A stretch of 64,000 nucleotides of DNA from CAZPDM01 sp964585305 (GTDB taxonomy: Bacteria > Planctomycetota > Uabimicrobiia > Uabimicrobiales > JABWCH01): assembly GCA_964585305.1 (NCBI GenBank), contig CAZPDM010000001.1, forward strand, positions 79,475 to 143,474, given 5' to 3'. Numbering within the stretch: the stretch's first letter is position 1; each line of letters opens with the position of its first letter. A model generated the notes under the pieces. The model saw only the letters and a program-made list of their open reading frames with translations. It was not told the DNA's origin and made no database searches. Position numbers and translations under genes: made by a program. This document shows positions 8,052 to 16,185 of the stretch, one piece after another.

Positions 8052-8447
8052 ATGATGACGGATCCCATTGCTGATATGTTAACTCGAATTCGCAATGCCA
8101 ATCGCATTTATCACGAAAAAGTCGTGGTAAGATATTCCAGAATAGTTGAAGAAATGCTCAAAAAGATGAAACAAGAAGGTTTCATTAAAGATTATGCCCG
8201 TACAGAAGAAGACGGCCGCGCTAGATTAACCGTTTATCTTAAATATGGGCCTGATGGCGAAAAAGTCATCCGTAATTTAGATCGTATCAGTCGTCCGGGA
8301 CGTAGAGTTTATCAATCGGTAAAAGACTTATCTAAAGTACTTGGTGGCTTGGGAATTTCTATTATTTCTACCTCCAAGGGAATCCTCACGGACCGCGAAT
8401 GTCATAAACAAAAAATTGGCGGCGAAGTGCTTTGCACCATTTGGTAA
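8052..8447 (+). CDS. rpsH: Ribosomal protein S8
   Basis: 131-residue primary 16S rRNA-binding protein; in E. coli it also represses the spc operon. The start at ATG 8052 is chosen because GGGGA lies 8 bases upstream and the protein then begins MMTDPIADMLTRIRNA, the family start; an upstream TTG at 8037 is in frame but overlaps the ribosome-binding site. The C-terminal ISTSKGILTDRECHKQKIGGEVLCTIW is typical. Confidence 0.97.
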   Translation: MMTDPIADMLTRIRNANRIYHEKVVVRYSRIVEEMLKKMKQEGFIKDYARTEEDGRARLTVYLKYGPDGEKVIRNLDRISRPGRRVYQSVKDLSKVLGGLGISIISTSKGILTDRECHKQKIGGEVLCTIW

Positions 8448-8478
8448 TCTAGGTCTAGCAGTTTAAGGAAATTCGACC

Positions 8479-9036
8479 ATGTCTCGTATTGGAAAACAAC
8501 CAATCCCGATACCAGAAGGTGTCAAAATCGCAATTCAAAACAAAGCTGTAGAAGTAACTGGCCCTAAAGGCAAAGTTTGTGAACCTATCGTTGAAAATAT
8601 CAGTGTTGAACAACAAAATAATCAAGTTGTTGTAAAAGCACTTAATTCTGAAAAACAAACAAAAGCTGCACATGGCCTAGTTCGCGCTCTTATAGCTAAT
8701 GCAATTGTTGGTGTTACTACTGGCTACCAAAAAGTAATGGCTATTGTAGGTACTGGTTATAACGCACGCCTCAAAGGCAAAACACTAGAACTTGCTGTCG
8801 GGTTTATTTTACCGGTTACTTTAAATATTCCAGAAGGCCTCACGGTTGAAGTTCCCACACCAATTCGTATTGTTATCAAAGGATGCAATAGGCAATTAGT
8901 TGGGGAATTTGCTGCAACAATTCGCAGAGTTAAAGAGCCTGATAATTACAAAGGCAAAGGCATCAGATACGAAGCTGAAAAAATCAAACTCAAAGCTGGC
9001 AAGAGTTTTGCAGGTGCCGGCTCTTCGGATAAGTAA
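8479..9036 (+). CDS. rplF: Ribosomal protein L6
   Basis: 185-residue 50S protein near the sarcin-ricin loop, made of two similar domains. Begins SRIGKQPIPIPEGVKI and has TGPKGKV, VGTGYNARLKGKTLELAVGF, and the C-terminal EPDNYKGKGIRYEAEKIKLKAGK. A hairpin (9047-9060 with 9085-9097, one bulge) lies between this gene and rplR. Confidence 0.97.
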   Translation: MSRIGKQPIPIPEGVKIAIQNKAVEVTGPKGKVCEPIVENISVEQQNNQVVVKALNSEKQTKAAHGLVRALIANAIVGVTTGYQKVMAIVGTGYNARLKGKTLELAVGFILPVTLNIPEGLTVEVPTPIRIVIKGCNRQLVGEFAATIRRVKEPDNYKGKGIRYEAEKIKLKAGKSFAGAGSSDK

Positions 9037-9119
9037 CCATCTACCCTATCCTCAATATGCTTGCTTGTAAATAAGATCGGGTGAGCATTTGAGGATACTG
9101 CGGAGAAAGAACGGATTTT

Positions 9120-9512
9120 ATGAAAAATCTAAAAGAACAACGTCGTTCTCGTCGGCACTATCACATTCGTAAAAGTTTAATTGGCACCGCGGAAAAACCA
9201 AGATTAAATGTTTTTCGTAGTAATATACATATTTATTGCCAAATTATTGATGATACTGTAGTAAATAAAAACGGTCAGCGTTGTGGTAGTACCTTAGTAG
9301 CCTGTTCTACCCAAACCGAAGCTGTAAAAAGCCAACTTAATGGGAAACATGGCGGCAATATCAAAGCTGCTCAACTCGTTGGAACAGAAATTGCCAAGTT
9401 AGCTAAAGAGAAGGGAATTACTACTGTTGCCTTCGATCGTGGTGGCTATAAATATCATGGCCGCATTAAAGCGTTGGCGGATGCTGCCCGAAAAGGCGGT
9501 CTACAATTTTAG
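9120..9512 (+). CDS. rplR: Ribosomal protein L18
   Basis: 130-residue 5S rRNA-binding protein of the central protuberance. RRHYHIRKSLIGTAEKPRLNVFRS and the terminal FDRGGYKYHGRIKALADAARKGG are diagnostic. GGAGAAAG lies about 10 bases before the ATG. rpsE follows after 15 bases. Confidence 0.97.
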   Translation: MKNLKEQRRSRRHYHIRKSLIGTAEKPRLNVFRSNIHIYCQIIDDTVVNKNGQRCGSTLVACSTQTEAVKSQLNGKHGGNIKAAQLVGTEIAKLAKEKGITTVAFDRGGYKYHGRIKALADAARKGGLQF

Positions 9513-9527
9513 TTTAGGAGTCGCTAC

Positions 9528-10019
9528 ATGAAGCCTTCCAAGGCACAACAAGAAAACCAAGAATTTGCCGAATATGTGGTGAAGATCAATCGTTGCGCCA
9601 CAGTCGTAAAAGGTGGCCGCCGTTTTAGTTTTAGTGCTTTAGTTGTAGTTGGCAATCGAAATGGTGAAGTTGGCGTTGGCTTTGGCAAAGCTAACGAAGT
9701 TCCCCCTGCTGTTCAAAAAGCTCTTAAAGATGCTCGCCGTAGCATGGTAAAAGTTTCCATGAAGGGCGATACTATTCCACATCAGATTATTGGAAAATAC
9801 AGAGCAACAAAAATCTTTTTGAAACCAGCTATGCCAGGTACTGGAGTTATTGCTGGCGGTTCAGTTCGCGCCATCATTCAAGCGGCAGGAATTAAAAATA
9901 TTCTAACTAAGGCGTATGGCTCAACTAATCCAGTAAACCTTACAAAAGCTACCCTTGACGGATTATTACAACTACGCGATAAAGATCATGTAAGCAAGCT
10001 AAGAGGCATGCAACTTTAA
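9528..10019 (+). CDS. rpsE: Ribosomal protein S5
   Basis: 163-residue 30S protein involved in decoding accuracy and mRNA unwinding. Shows VVKGGRRFSFSALVVVGNRNG, GVGFGKANEVPPAVQKA and the GTGVIAGGSVRAIIQAAGI loop. TAGGAG precedes the start. rpmD (L30), which often follows, is absent; a structured spacer leads to rplO. Confidence 0.97.
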   Translation: MKPSKAQQENQEFAEYVVKINRCATVVKGGRRFSFSALVVVGNRNGEVGVGFGKANEVPPAVQKALKDARRSMVKVSMKGDTIPHQIIGKYRATKIFLKPAMPGTGVIAGGSVRAIIQAAGIKNILTKAYGSTNPVNLTKATLDGLLQLRDKDHVSKLRGMQL

Positions 10020-10240
10020 TTTTAAGAAGCTTTACCCTCTGCTTGGTACTACAAGCTAGAAAAATGTGCGTAATAAACCACACGCACATTTTTCCTATCA
10101 AAGATAGGAAAATATTTTTTGTTTCCCTTTGCTTCAGAGCTAAAGATGAGGCAAAGTATTTTCCGTCAAAATGTCAAAAAAATGGAGGCGCGGCTTTGTC
10201 CTCGTCTTAAACTCTGACGGGATATGTCGCTAATTTTTTT
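10020..10240 (+). promoter_or_regulatory. Multi-hairpin leader between rpsE and rplO
   Basis: 221-base spacer with a chain of overlapping inverted repeats: 13-bp stem 10059-10071/10082-10094; hairpin 10089-10099/10103-10113; GGAAAATA 10107-10114 with TATTTTCC 10157-10164 enclosing CTTTGC 10127-10132 with GCAAAG 10151-10156; and CCGTCA 10163-10168 with TGACGG 10215-10220. Each stem shares bases with the next, so neighbours exclude one another. A short ATG...TGA frame of 11 codons (MEARLCPRLKL) lies inside it. rpmD is not present. Confidence 0.55.
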
Positions 10241-10741
10241 ATGAAATTAGATGAAATTAAATTCTATGGTGAACCTCGCAAACATGGAGTACGTGTTGGT
10301 CGTGGTGCCGGAAGTGGTTTAGGAAAGACCGCCGGACGTGGGACCAAGGGTTTCAAGAAACGCCAGGGACATAAGATTTTGCAAATACGTGAAGGTGCAA
10401 GTATGTCTCTTTATCGCCATTCTCCAAAACGTGGTTTCAAACATGTTATTTTCGATGATACAATTATTGCAATTAATCTTTCTGATTTGCAACTTTTTAA
10501 AGATGGCGAAACTGTGAATTTGGCAACCCTTCGTGAAAAAGGGTTTAAAATTCCTAAAAGTAAACGCTGCCTGCGCTTAAAACTTCTTGGCAAAACTGAA
10601 GAAGGTCAAGAATTACCCAAAAACCTGAAATTAGAACTACACCAAATCAGCAAAACTGCAGAAGAACAAATTAAAAAAGTACAGGGAAGTGTAAAAATTA
10701 TTGAAATAGCTAAACCCACAAAGAACGAAAATGAAAAATAA
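10241..10741 (+). CDS. rplO: Ribosomal protein L15
   Basis: 166-residue late-assembly 50S protein. The glycine-rich N-terminal arm VGRGAGSGLGKTAGRGTKG with GHK is diagnostic. No ribosome-binding site is seen before the ATG, in keeping with the structured leader. The C-terminus is lysine-rich and slightly longer than usual. secY follows after 14 bases, as in most spc operons. Confidence 0.96.
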   Translation: MKLDEIKFYGEPRKHGVRVGRGAGSGLGKTAGRGTKGFKKRQGHKILQIREGASMSLYRHSPKRGFKHVIFDDTIIAINLSDLQLFKDGETVNLATLREKGFKIPKSKRCLRLKLLGKTEEGQELPKNLKLELHQISKTAEEQIKKVQGSVKIIEIAKPTKNENEK

Positions 10742-10755
10742 CGGGAGTAACTCTC

Positions 10756-12084
10756 ATGATTCTGGAATCCTTCCGCAATATTTTTAAAATTCCCGAGCTG
10801 AGGATTAAACTTTTCTATACAGCATTCTTTCTGTTGATTTACCGCTTAGGATCCCAACTTCCTATTCCAGGTATTCAGATTGATGTGCTAAAACAACTTG
10901 GAGAAGGAGATGGAATTGGGGGAACTCTTGGTGGTATTTTGTCCTTTGTGGCAACATTCACTGGCGGTTCTATTGGCAATTGCAGTATCTTCTCCCTTGG
11001 TATTATGCCATATATTAGTGCTTCAATTATCTTTAGCTTGCTAACTAAGATTATTCCAGCGTTGGAAGCGATATCCAAAGAAGGACCGAGCGGCTACCGT
11101 AAGATCAATGAATATACCCGTTGGGCAACAGTTCCATTGTGCATTCTTCAAGCCATTATGATAGTCAAATTATTCAAACGTGATAGTTTGATTATGGACT
11201 CTACTTCTTTCTTTAGTCTTTATGATTTGAATGCAGTTATTACTTTAACTGCTGGCGCAATTTTTTTAATGTGGCTTGGCGAACAAATCAATGAATTTGG
11301 CATTGGCAATGGAATTAGTATTCTCATTATGGCTGGTATTGTTGCAAGAATGCCTCATCAAGTTGAAAGAATTATTCGCAGTGGTGAAGGTGGTCAAGAA
11401 ATTTATAAATTCTTATTCTTGATCGTTTTATTTGTGATCATTATTGCTGGCGTTATCTATATGACTTATGGGCAACGCAAAATTATGATTCAACAAGCCA
11501 AACATACTCGCGGGCGTAAAGTTTACGGCGGTCAAAAACATGCTCTTCCTCTTCGCGTGAATCAAGCTGGTGTAATGCCGGTTATCTTTGCATCTAGTTT
11601 AATGGTATTTCCAATGACAATTGCTTCTTTATTTGCTGGCCCTGATGCAGCAAGCAGCGATTGGTTTGGTGGCGGTACATTCACCTACATATTTTTCTAT
11701 ATTTTAATGATCTATTTCTTCAGTTATTTTTGGACCAGTCTTATGTTCCAACCTGTAGAAATGGCCAATAATTTAAAAGAATATGGTAGTTTTATCCCAG
11801 GTATTCGCCCAGGAGAAAAAACTGCTGAATATTTAGAAAATGTAATGACTCGTATAACATTTGTAGGTGCGGCCTTCCTTGCTATTATTGCTTTAATTCC
11901 TCAATTTGCTTCTTTAGGACTCGAATTAAACAATATTGAAGCCCAATTTGTTTATAATTTAGGTGGCACGAGTATTCTAATTGTTGTTGGTGTAATATTG
12001 GATATTAGCCAAAAGTTGGAATCACATCTTTTAATGCGCCACTATGATGGATTTAGTAAAAAAGGTCGTATACGCGGTCGTTAA
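10756..12084 (+). CDS. secY: Preprotein translocase channel subunit SecY
   Basis: 442-residue inner-membrane protein, the channel of the Sec translocon. About ten hydrophobic segments, the N-terminal YRLGSQLPIPGI, the GIMPYISASIIF plug-adjacent segment, GEQINEFGIGNGISILI and the cytoplasmic loop PLRVNQAGVMPVIFASS are all present. GGGAG precedes the ATG. A long AT-rich spacer with a strong hairpin follows, so adk may have its own promoter. Confidence 0.98.
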   Translation: MILESFRNIFKIPELRIKLFYTAFFLLIYRLGSQLPIPGIQIDVLKQLGEGDGIGGTLGGILSFVATFTGGSIGNCSIFSLGIMPYISASIIFSLLTKIIPALEAISKEGPSGYRKINEYTRWATVPLCILQAIMIVKLFKRDSLIMDSTSFFSLYDLNAVITLTAGAIFLMWLGEQINEFGIGNGISILIMAGIVARMPHQVERIIRSGEGGQEIYKFLFLIVLFVIIIAGVIYMTYGQRKIMIQQAKHTRGRKVYGGQKHALPLRVNQAGVMPVIFASSLMVFPMTIASLFAGPDAASSDWFGGGTFTYIFFYILMIYFFSYFWTSLMFQPVEMANNLKEYGSFIPGIRPGEKTAEYLENVMTRITFVGAAFLAIIALIPQFASLGLELNNIEAQFVYNLGGTSILIVVGVILDISQKLESHLLMRHYDGFSKKGRIRGR

Positions 12085-12476
12085 ACAGTAGATAAGTATA
12101 AAAAGAGTTGTTTTTTTAGAAAAGTTTTTAGCCAAAAAATAATTTTTTTTAAAAATTTTGAAGAAAAAAACATCGCTTCGCTTCTTATCTCTAATAATCG
12201 TGTGATGTAAGCCTTGATTTTGTTATATGTTAGGACTATAGACAAATTTAAATTTGTTTATAGTCCTTTCTTAAAATTTTTTTTCTCTTTTAAGATTTTT
12301 TTGTTGAACTTTTTCTTTCAGAAACATAAACTAAGAGCATTCTAAAAATAGATATTTTTATCGAACCTTTGGTTGTTTCCAACCAACCTTCAATTTCAAT
12401 TTAGATTGGCTGGCAAGAACCAAATGATCCTACTTTTTTTACATAACCGCCTAATAACAGAACGGACCTAAAAATT
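12085..12476 (+). promoter_or_regulatory. Intergenic region between secY and adk, with terminator-like hairpin
   Basis: 392 bases without a gene. The main feature is an 18-bp-arm inverted repeat at 12232-12249/12250-12267 (one G-T pair), followed by TTCTT and a run of eight T, a plausible terminator. A second hairpin TTGGTTG/CAACCAA sits near 12369-12386. No clear -35/-10 pair for adk was found by eye. Confidence 0.5.
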
Positions 12477-13127
12477 ATGAGAATTATTTTTCTTGGACCT
12501 CCAGCAGCAGGAAAAGGGACTCAATCTCAAATGCTTCAAAGTCGTACCAGCATTCCTCTTATTGTTATGGGAGATATTTTGAGGGCTGCCATTCAACGAC
12601 AAGATGAAACTGGAAAGGCTGTAGAAAAATTTGTTAAAAGCGGAGCATTAGTCCCCGATGATTTGATTCTAAAAATTATCATGGCGCGTTTTACTGAATC
12701 TGACTGCAAAAATAAGGGATTTCTTTTAGATGGATTCCCAAGAACAATTGCACAAGCTGAAGCTCTTGATTTTGCAATGAAACAAGCAAATGCAAAAATT
12801 GATCGTGTTTTATACTACAAAATTGATGATAATGTTGCAATTGAACGTATTTGTGGGCGTAGGGTCTGTCGCAAATGCGATGCAGTCTATCATATAGAAC
12901 ATAATCCTAGTAAAGTTCCGAATATTTGTGATATTTGTAATGGAGAACTTTTTCAACGTGATGATGATAAGCCCGAAGTTATGAAAACACGCCTTGAAGC
13001 TTTTCATAAGAAAACTGCGCCGTTAGTAGAATATTATCAAAAAAAGAATCTTCTTTCTTATATTGACGCTTCCCGTAACATTGATGAAATTCTCCAAGAA
13101 AGCCTTGCTGTTTTAAAATTAAAATAG
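12477..13127 (+). CDS. adk: Adenylate kinase
   Basis: 216-residue enzyme that interconverts ATP plus AMP and two ADP. The P-loop GPPAAGKGTQ is at residues 7-16, then GDILRAA (AMP site) and LLDGFPRTIAQAEAL. The LID domain carries a zinc tetrad, CRKC...CDIC, as in Gram-positive and thermophile enzymes. It is encoded between secY and map, the usual place in this cluster. Confidence 0.97.
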   Translation: MRIIFLGPPAAGKGTQSQMLQSRTSIPLIVMGDILRAAIQRQDETGKAVEKFVKSGALVPDDLILKIIMARFTESDCKNKGFLLDGFPRTIAQAEALDFAMKQANAKIDRVLYYKIDDNVAIERICGRRVCRKCDAVYHIEHNPSKVPNICDICNGELFQRDDDKPEVMKTRLEAFHKKTAPLVEYYQKKNLLSYIDASRNIDEILQESLAVLKLK

Positions 13128-13171
13128 CAAAGCTCACAAATCTCTCTTTATTTTGAGATAAAATATAGTAC

Positions 13172-13945
13172 ATGGTAACACAAAAAAGTTCCCGTGAAAT
13201 CAAACTTTTAAGGCAAGCTGGTCGTATAGCAGGCAAAGCTTTGGAACTAATTGGCTCCTTAGTGCGTCCTGGACTTCCTACTATCATCATTGATCAAGAA
13301 GTAGAAAAATTCATTCGTTCTTGCGGAGCAATTCCTGAATTTAAAGGCTATCATGGTTTTCCTGCAAGTGTTTGTGTTTCTATCAATGAAGAGATTGTCC
13401 ATGGTATCCCTTCTTCTCGGCAACTAAAAGAAGGAGATATTGTTAGTGTAGATATAGGAGTTCGGTATCAGGGCTATATTGGAGATTGTGCTAAGACTTT
13501 TCCCGTTGGCAAAATTTCTAAGGCTGCCGAAAATTTATTACGGGTATGCCAAACTTCTCTTGAGTTAGGTATTGCCCAAGCCAAATCTGGTAACAAAGTT
13601 TCGGATATTGCTAAGGCAATTCAAACTTATGTAGAATCTCATAACTACAGTGTAGTACGAGATTATACTGGACATGGAGTTGGCCAAGAACTGCATGAAG
13701 ACCCTCAAGTGCCTAATTATGTAGATTCAAGTTGGCTAGCTCATGATGTTATTTTAAAGCCCGGATACTGCATAGCTATTGAACCAATGGTGAATATTGG
13801 AACATATCAAACTAAGACGGTTCGCCGTCAAGGTTGGGATGTTGTTCTAACAAGAGATAACAAATGGTCTGCTCATTTTGAACATAGTATTGCGATTTTA
13901 GAAAATGGACCAATGTTATTAACAATACCCGATGATAACGACTAA
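13172..13945 (+). CDS. map: Methionine aminopeptidase, type I
   Basis: 257-residue dimetal peptidase that removes the initiator Met. The five metal ligands can be placed: Asp in VSVDIGV, Asp in GDCAKTF, His in GHGVGQ, Glu in AIEPMV and Glu in HFEHSI. infA, which often follows map in this cluster, is absent; rpmJ comes next after 96 bases that hold a small ATTGCT/AGCAAT hairpin. Confidence 0.97.
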   Translation: MVTQKSSREIKLLRQAGRIAGKALELIGSLVRPGLPTIIIDQEVEKFIRSCGAIPEFKGYHGFPASVCVSINEEIVHGIPSSRQLKEGDIVSVDIGVRYQGYIGDCAKTFPVGKISKAAENLLRVCQTSLELGIAQAKSGNKVSDIAKAIQTYVESHNYSVVRDYTGHGVGQELHEDPQVPNYVDSSWLAHDVILKPGYCIAIEPMVNIGTYQTKTVRRQGWDVVLTRDNKWSAHFEHSIAILENGPMLLTIPDDND

Positions 13946-14041
13946 GCTAGTTTTGGCGGTATTGCTGAGAAAACACTAAGCAATGCTTGTAGAAGTATTT
14001 GATTAGTTTTCTCTTCTCTGAAAGACTAGAAAGGTTTTTCT

Positions 14042-14155
14042 ATGAAAGTACGCTCTTCAGTACGAAAAATTTGTGAAAATTGCAAAATAATCCACCGTAA
14101 AGGAGTGTTGCGTATTATTTGTACTAATCCGCGACACAAACAACGCCAAGGTTAA
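14042..14155 (+). CDS. rpmJ: Ribosomal protein L36
   Basis: 37-codon gene between map and rpsM. The product MKVRSSVRKICENCKIIHRK continues with a second Cys and a final CTNPRHKQRQG, giving the zinc-binding C-x2-C...C-x-H pattern of the L36 family. AGAAAGG precedes the start codon by about ten bases. Confidence 0.95.
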   Translation: MKVRSSVRKICENCKIIHRKGVLRIICTNPRHKQRQG

Positions 14156-14191
14156 AAACCGAGACTTCCCCCCTTAGAAAGGCAATTAACA

Positions 14192-14575
14192 ATGGCACGT
14201 ATTCTTGGTGTCGATATTCCAAATGCTAAAAGAATTGTAATTGCGTTGAGATATATCTATGGAATTGGCCGCACAGCTGCCCAAAGAATTGTAGAAAATC
14301 TCCATTTAAACCCAGATACTCGCGCAAAAGATTTAACTGATGAAGATTTATCTCGTATTGCGGCAGAAATTCAAAGGAATTATGTCGTAGAAGGCCCATT
14401 ACAAAGACAAGTTCGACAAAATATTCAACGTTTAAAAGAAATTCATTGCTATCGTGGCACTCGCCATCGCCGTAGTCTTCCAGTTCGGGGACAACGTACC
14501 CGTTCTAACTCTCGTACTCGCAAAGGTCCGAGAAAAACTGTGGCCGGAAAGAAAAAAGCCCCAACAAAAGGCTAG
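14192..14575 (+). CDS. rpsM: Ribosomal protein S13
   Basis: 127-residue 30S head protein that bridges to the 50S. RILGVDIPNAKRIVIALRYI, YGIGRTAAQRI and the C-terminal RHRRSLPVRGQRTRSNSRTRKG are diagnostic. GAAAGGCAA lies upstream, an arrangement also seen before rpsK, rpsD and rpoA. Confidence 0.97.
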   Translation: MARILGVDIPNAKRIVIALRYIYGIGRTAAQRIVENLHLNPDTRAKDLTDEDLSRIAAEIQRNYVVEGPLQRQVRQNIQRLKEIHCYRGTRHRRSLPVRGQRTRSNSRTRKGPRKTVAGKKKAPTKG

Positions 14576-14776
14576 TTCTATTATTACCGCCCCAAGACGG
14601 CAAGGCGTGGGTTGCATAAGTCCCAAAATCTTTTCCTACTCTTTTTTTAGATTAAGGAAATAGCCGTCATGCCCTTGCTTTGGGTTTTTAGTATTCTGTA
14701 ACATATAATCTATGTTGCAGTATTTCTATAATTCCAAGCTCCCAAAAAATTGGCATACTTAGAAAGGCAAATGTTC
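14576..14776 (+). promoter_or_regulatory. Attenuator-like spacer between rpsM and rpsK
   Basis: About 200 bases with two competing pairings. One joins CCCAAG and GCAAGG (14591-14605) to CCTTGC and CTTTGGG (14673-14684) and is followed by TTTTT (14685-14689), like a terminator. The other joins GACGGC (14596-14601) to GCCGTC (14663-14668) and would break the first; drawn together they make a pseudoknot order. In E. coli, S4 regulates this operon through a pseudoknot, but in front of rpsM. Confidence 0.4.
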
Positions 14777-15157
14777 ATGGCACATGCCAAGAAGAAAAAA
14801 GTTAAAAAAAATGTCGCGAAAGCGATTGCCCATATAAAATCAAGTTTTAATAATACTATTATCACCATCACAGATTTTAATGGTGATACCTTATGCTGGG
14901 ACAGTGCTGGAACAATCGGCTACAAAGGCTCCCGCAAGAGTACGCCTTTTGCTGCTCAAAAAGCTGCTGAAAAATGCGCTGAAAAAGCATCCAAATTTGG
15001 CGTAAGAGAAGTAGAAGTTAGAGTCAAAGGCCCTGGTGCTGGTCGTGAATCTGCAATCCGTGCATTTCAGGGAATCGGAATTGAAGTAAAAGGTATCGAG
15101 GACGTAACTCCATTACCACATAACGGATGCCGCCCCAAAAAGAAACGCAGAGTCTAG
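14777..15157 (+). CDS. rpsK: Ribosomal protein S11
   Basis: 126-residue platform protein of the 30S. The ATG at 14777 is chosen because AAAGG lies 9 bases upstream; an in-frame ATG at 14771 and a TTG at 14750 are less well placed. Family motifs: AHIKSSFNNTIITITDFNGD, GSRKSTPFAAQKAAE and the end DVTPLPHNGCRPKKKRRV. Confidence 0.97.
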   Translation: MAHAKKKKVKKNVAKAIAHIKSSFNNTIITITDFNGDTLCWDSAGTIGYKGSRKSTPFAAQKAAEKCAEKASKFGVREVEVRVKGPGAGRESAIRAFQGIGIEVKGIEDVTPLPHNGCRPKKKRRV

Positions 15158-15239
15158 GAAAATACTGTGTTTTTATTAACCTATAAAATTTTTAGCAAAA
15201 TAGCTTCTTCCGATTTGAATGTTATAAGAAAGGCATTAC

Positions 15240-15863
15240 ATGGGACGATATACTGGGCCTCTTTGTAGGCTATGCCGCCGAGAAGGCGTCAAATTATTTC
15301 TTAAAGGAGAACGTTGCACTAGCGGTAAATGTGGACTGGAACGCAGAGAAAAACCGCCAGGAATGCACAATTGGCGACGCGGGAAAAGTTCAGAATACGG
15401 ACAACGTTTACGCGAAAAACAAAAAGTAAAACGTTATTATGGCGTTTGGGAATCCCAATTCAGAACATATTATGAAATGGCAACCAAAATCCAAGGTAAC
15501 ACTGGTGAAAACTTACTTGTTTTACTAGAACGTCGTTTAGACAATGTTCTTTGCCGTGGTGGACTTGCATCTTCTCGTGGACAAGCTCGTCAATTTGTTT
15601 CACATGGACATATTTCAGTTAATGGCAAAAAAATTGATTTGCCTGGCTATTTAGTGAAACAAGGCGATGTTATTCGTGCGTGCAAAAAAGAAGGCTCTCA
15701 AAAATTAGTTAAAACTGTAGCTGAAAAACGTTCTGTTACACTTCCATCCTGGATTGAAAAAGTTCAAGATCAACCAGAAATTAAAGTTGTACAAATGCCC
15801 GCACGCAGCGAAATTCCTCTTGAAATCCACGATAATCTTATCGTTGAATTTTGCTCGCGATAA
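15240..15863 (+). CDS. rpsD: Ribosomal protein S4, zinc-binding type
   Basis: 207-residue primary 16S rRNA-binding protein. The N-terminus has Cys at 9, 12, 26 and 31 (CRLCRREG ... CTSGKCG), the zinc-binding form. RRLDNVLCRGG and the S4 RNA-binding domain ASSRGQARQFVSHGHISVNG follow. AGAAAGG is 6 bases before the ATG. A terminator-like hairpin lies downstream. Confidence 0.97.
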   Translation: MGRYTGPLCRLCRREGVKLFLKGERCTSGKCGLERREKPPGMHNWRRGKSSEYGQRLREKQKVKRYYGVWESQFRTYYEMATKIQGNTGENLLVLLERRLDNVLCRGGLASSRGQARQFVSHGHISVNGKKIDLPGYLVKQGDVIRACKKEGSQKLVKTVAEKRSVTLPSWIEKVQDQPEIKVVQMPARSEIPLEIHDNLIVEFCSR

Positions 15864-16185
15864 CCTCTACAGCGCAGAAAAACTGTTCAAAAAAGATGGG
15901 TTGGAAATATTGAAAAAAATTTTGTTTCTAAACTTAATTCTTTGTAAAAAGGCGATATTTTCCAATCCGCTTTTTTTTATCTCAAAAAAAGTTATTAGCA
16001 GAAAATTAAGTAAAGCTGTTGTCTTACTAAAACAGCTGTCACTGCTGCCGTTTTTTCAGTGTAGCTTGAAAACAAATATATACTGATGAATCTCTTATGT
16101 AGATTTTTGAGATTTTAAAGAAACGGTAAAAACAAGTATTTGTCCACTCCCGAGATGGATTCATTCTGGAAAGGCAATGGTATTT
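15864..16185 (+). promoter_or_regulatory. Leader between rpsD and rpoA with possible terminator/antiterminator
   Basis: Gene-free spacer. A short stem AAAAAG(g)CG/CGCTTTTT with eight T (15946-15977) resembles a terminator. A competing stem pairs GGGTTGGAAATAT (15898-15910) with ATATTTTCCAATCC (15955-15968) and overlaps the terminator arm; it resembles the GGAAAATA/TATTTTCC stem seen elsewhere. Further hairpins: AGCTGTT/AACAGCT near 16014-16036 and CACTG/CAGTG near 16040-16061. Function is inference. Confidence 0.4.

Noticed and set aside
15754..16086. Plus-strand ORF of 110 codons overlapping the end of rpsD and the following spacer
   Set aside because: It shares 110 bases with rpsD in another frame, has no ribosome-binding site and is rich in Lys/Leu/Phe codons as expected from AT-rich non-coding sequence.
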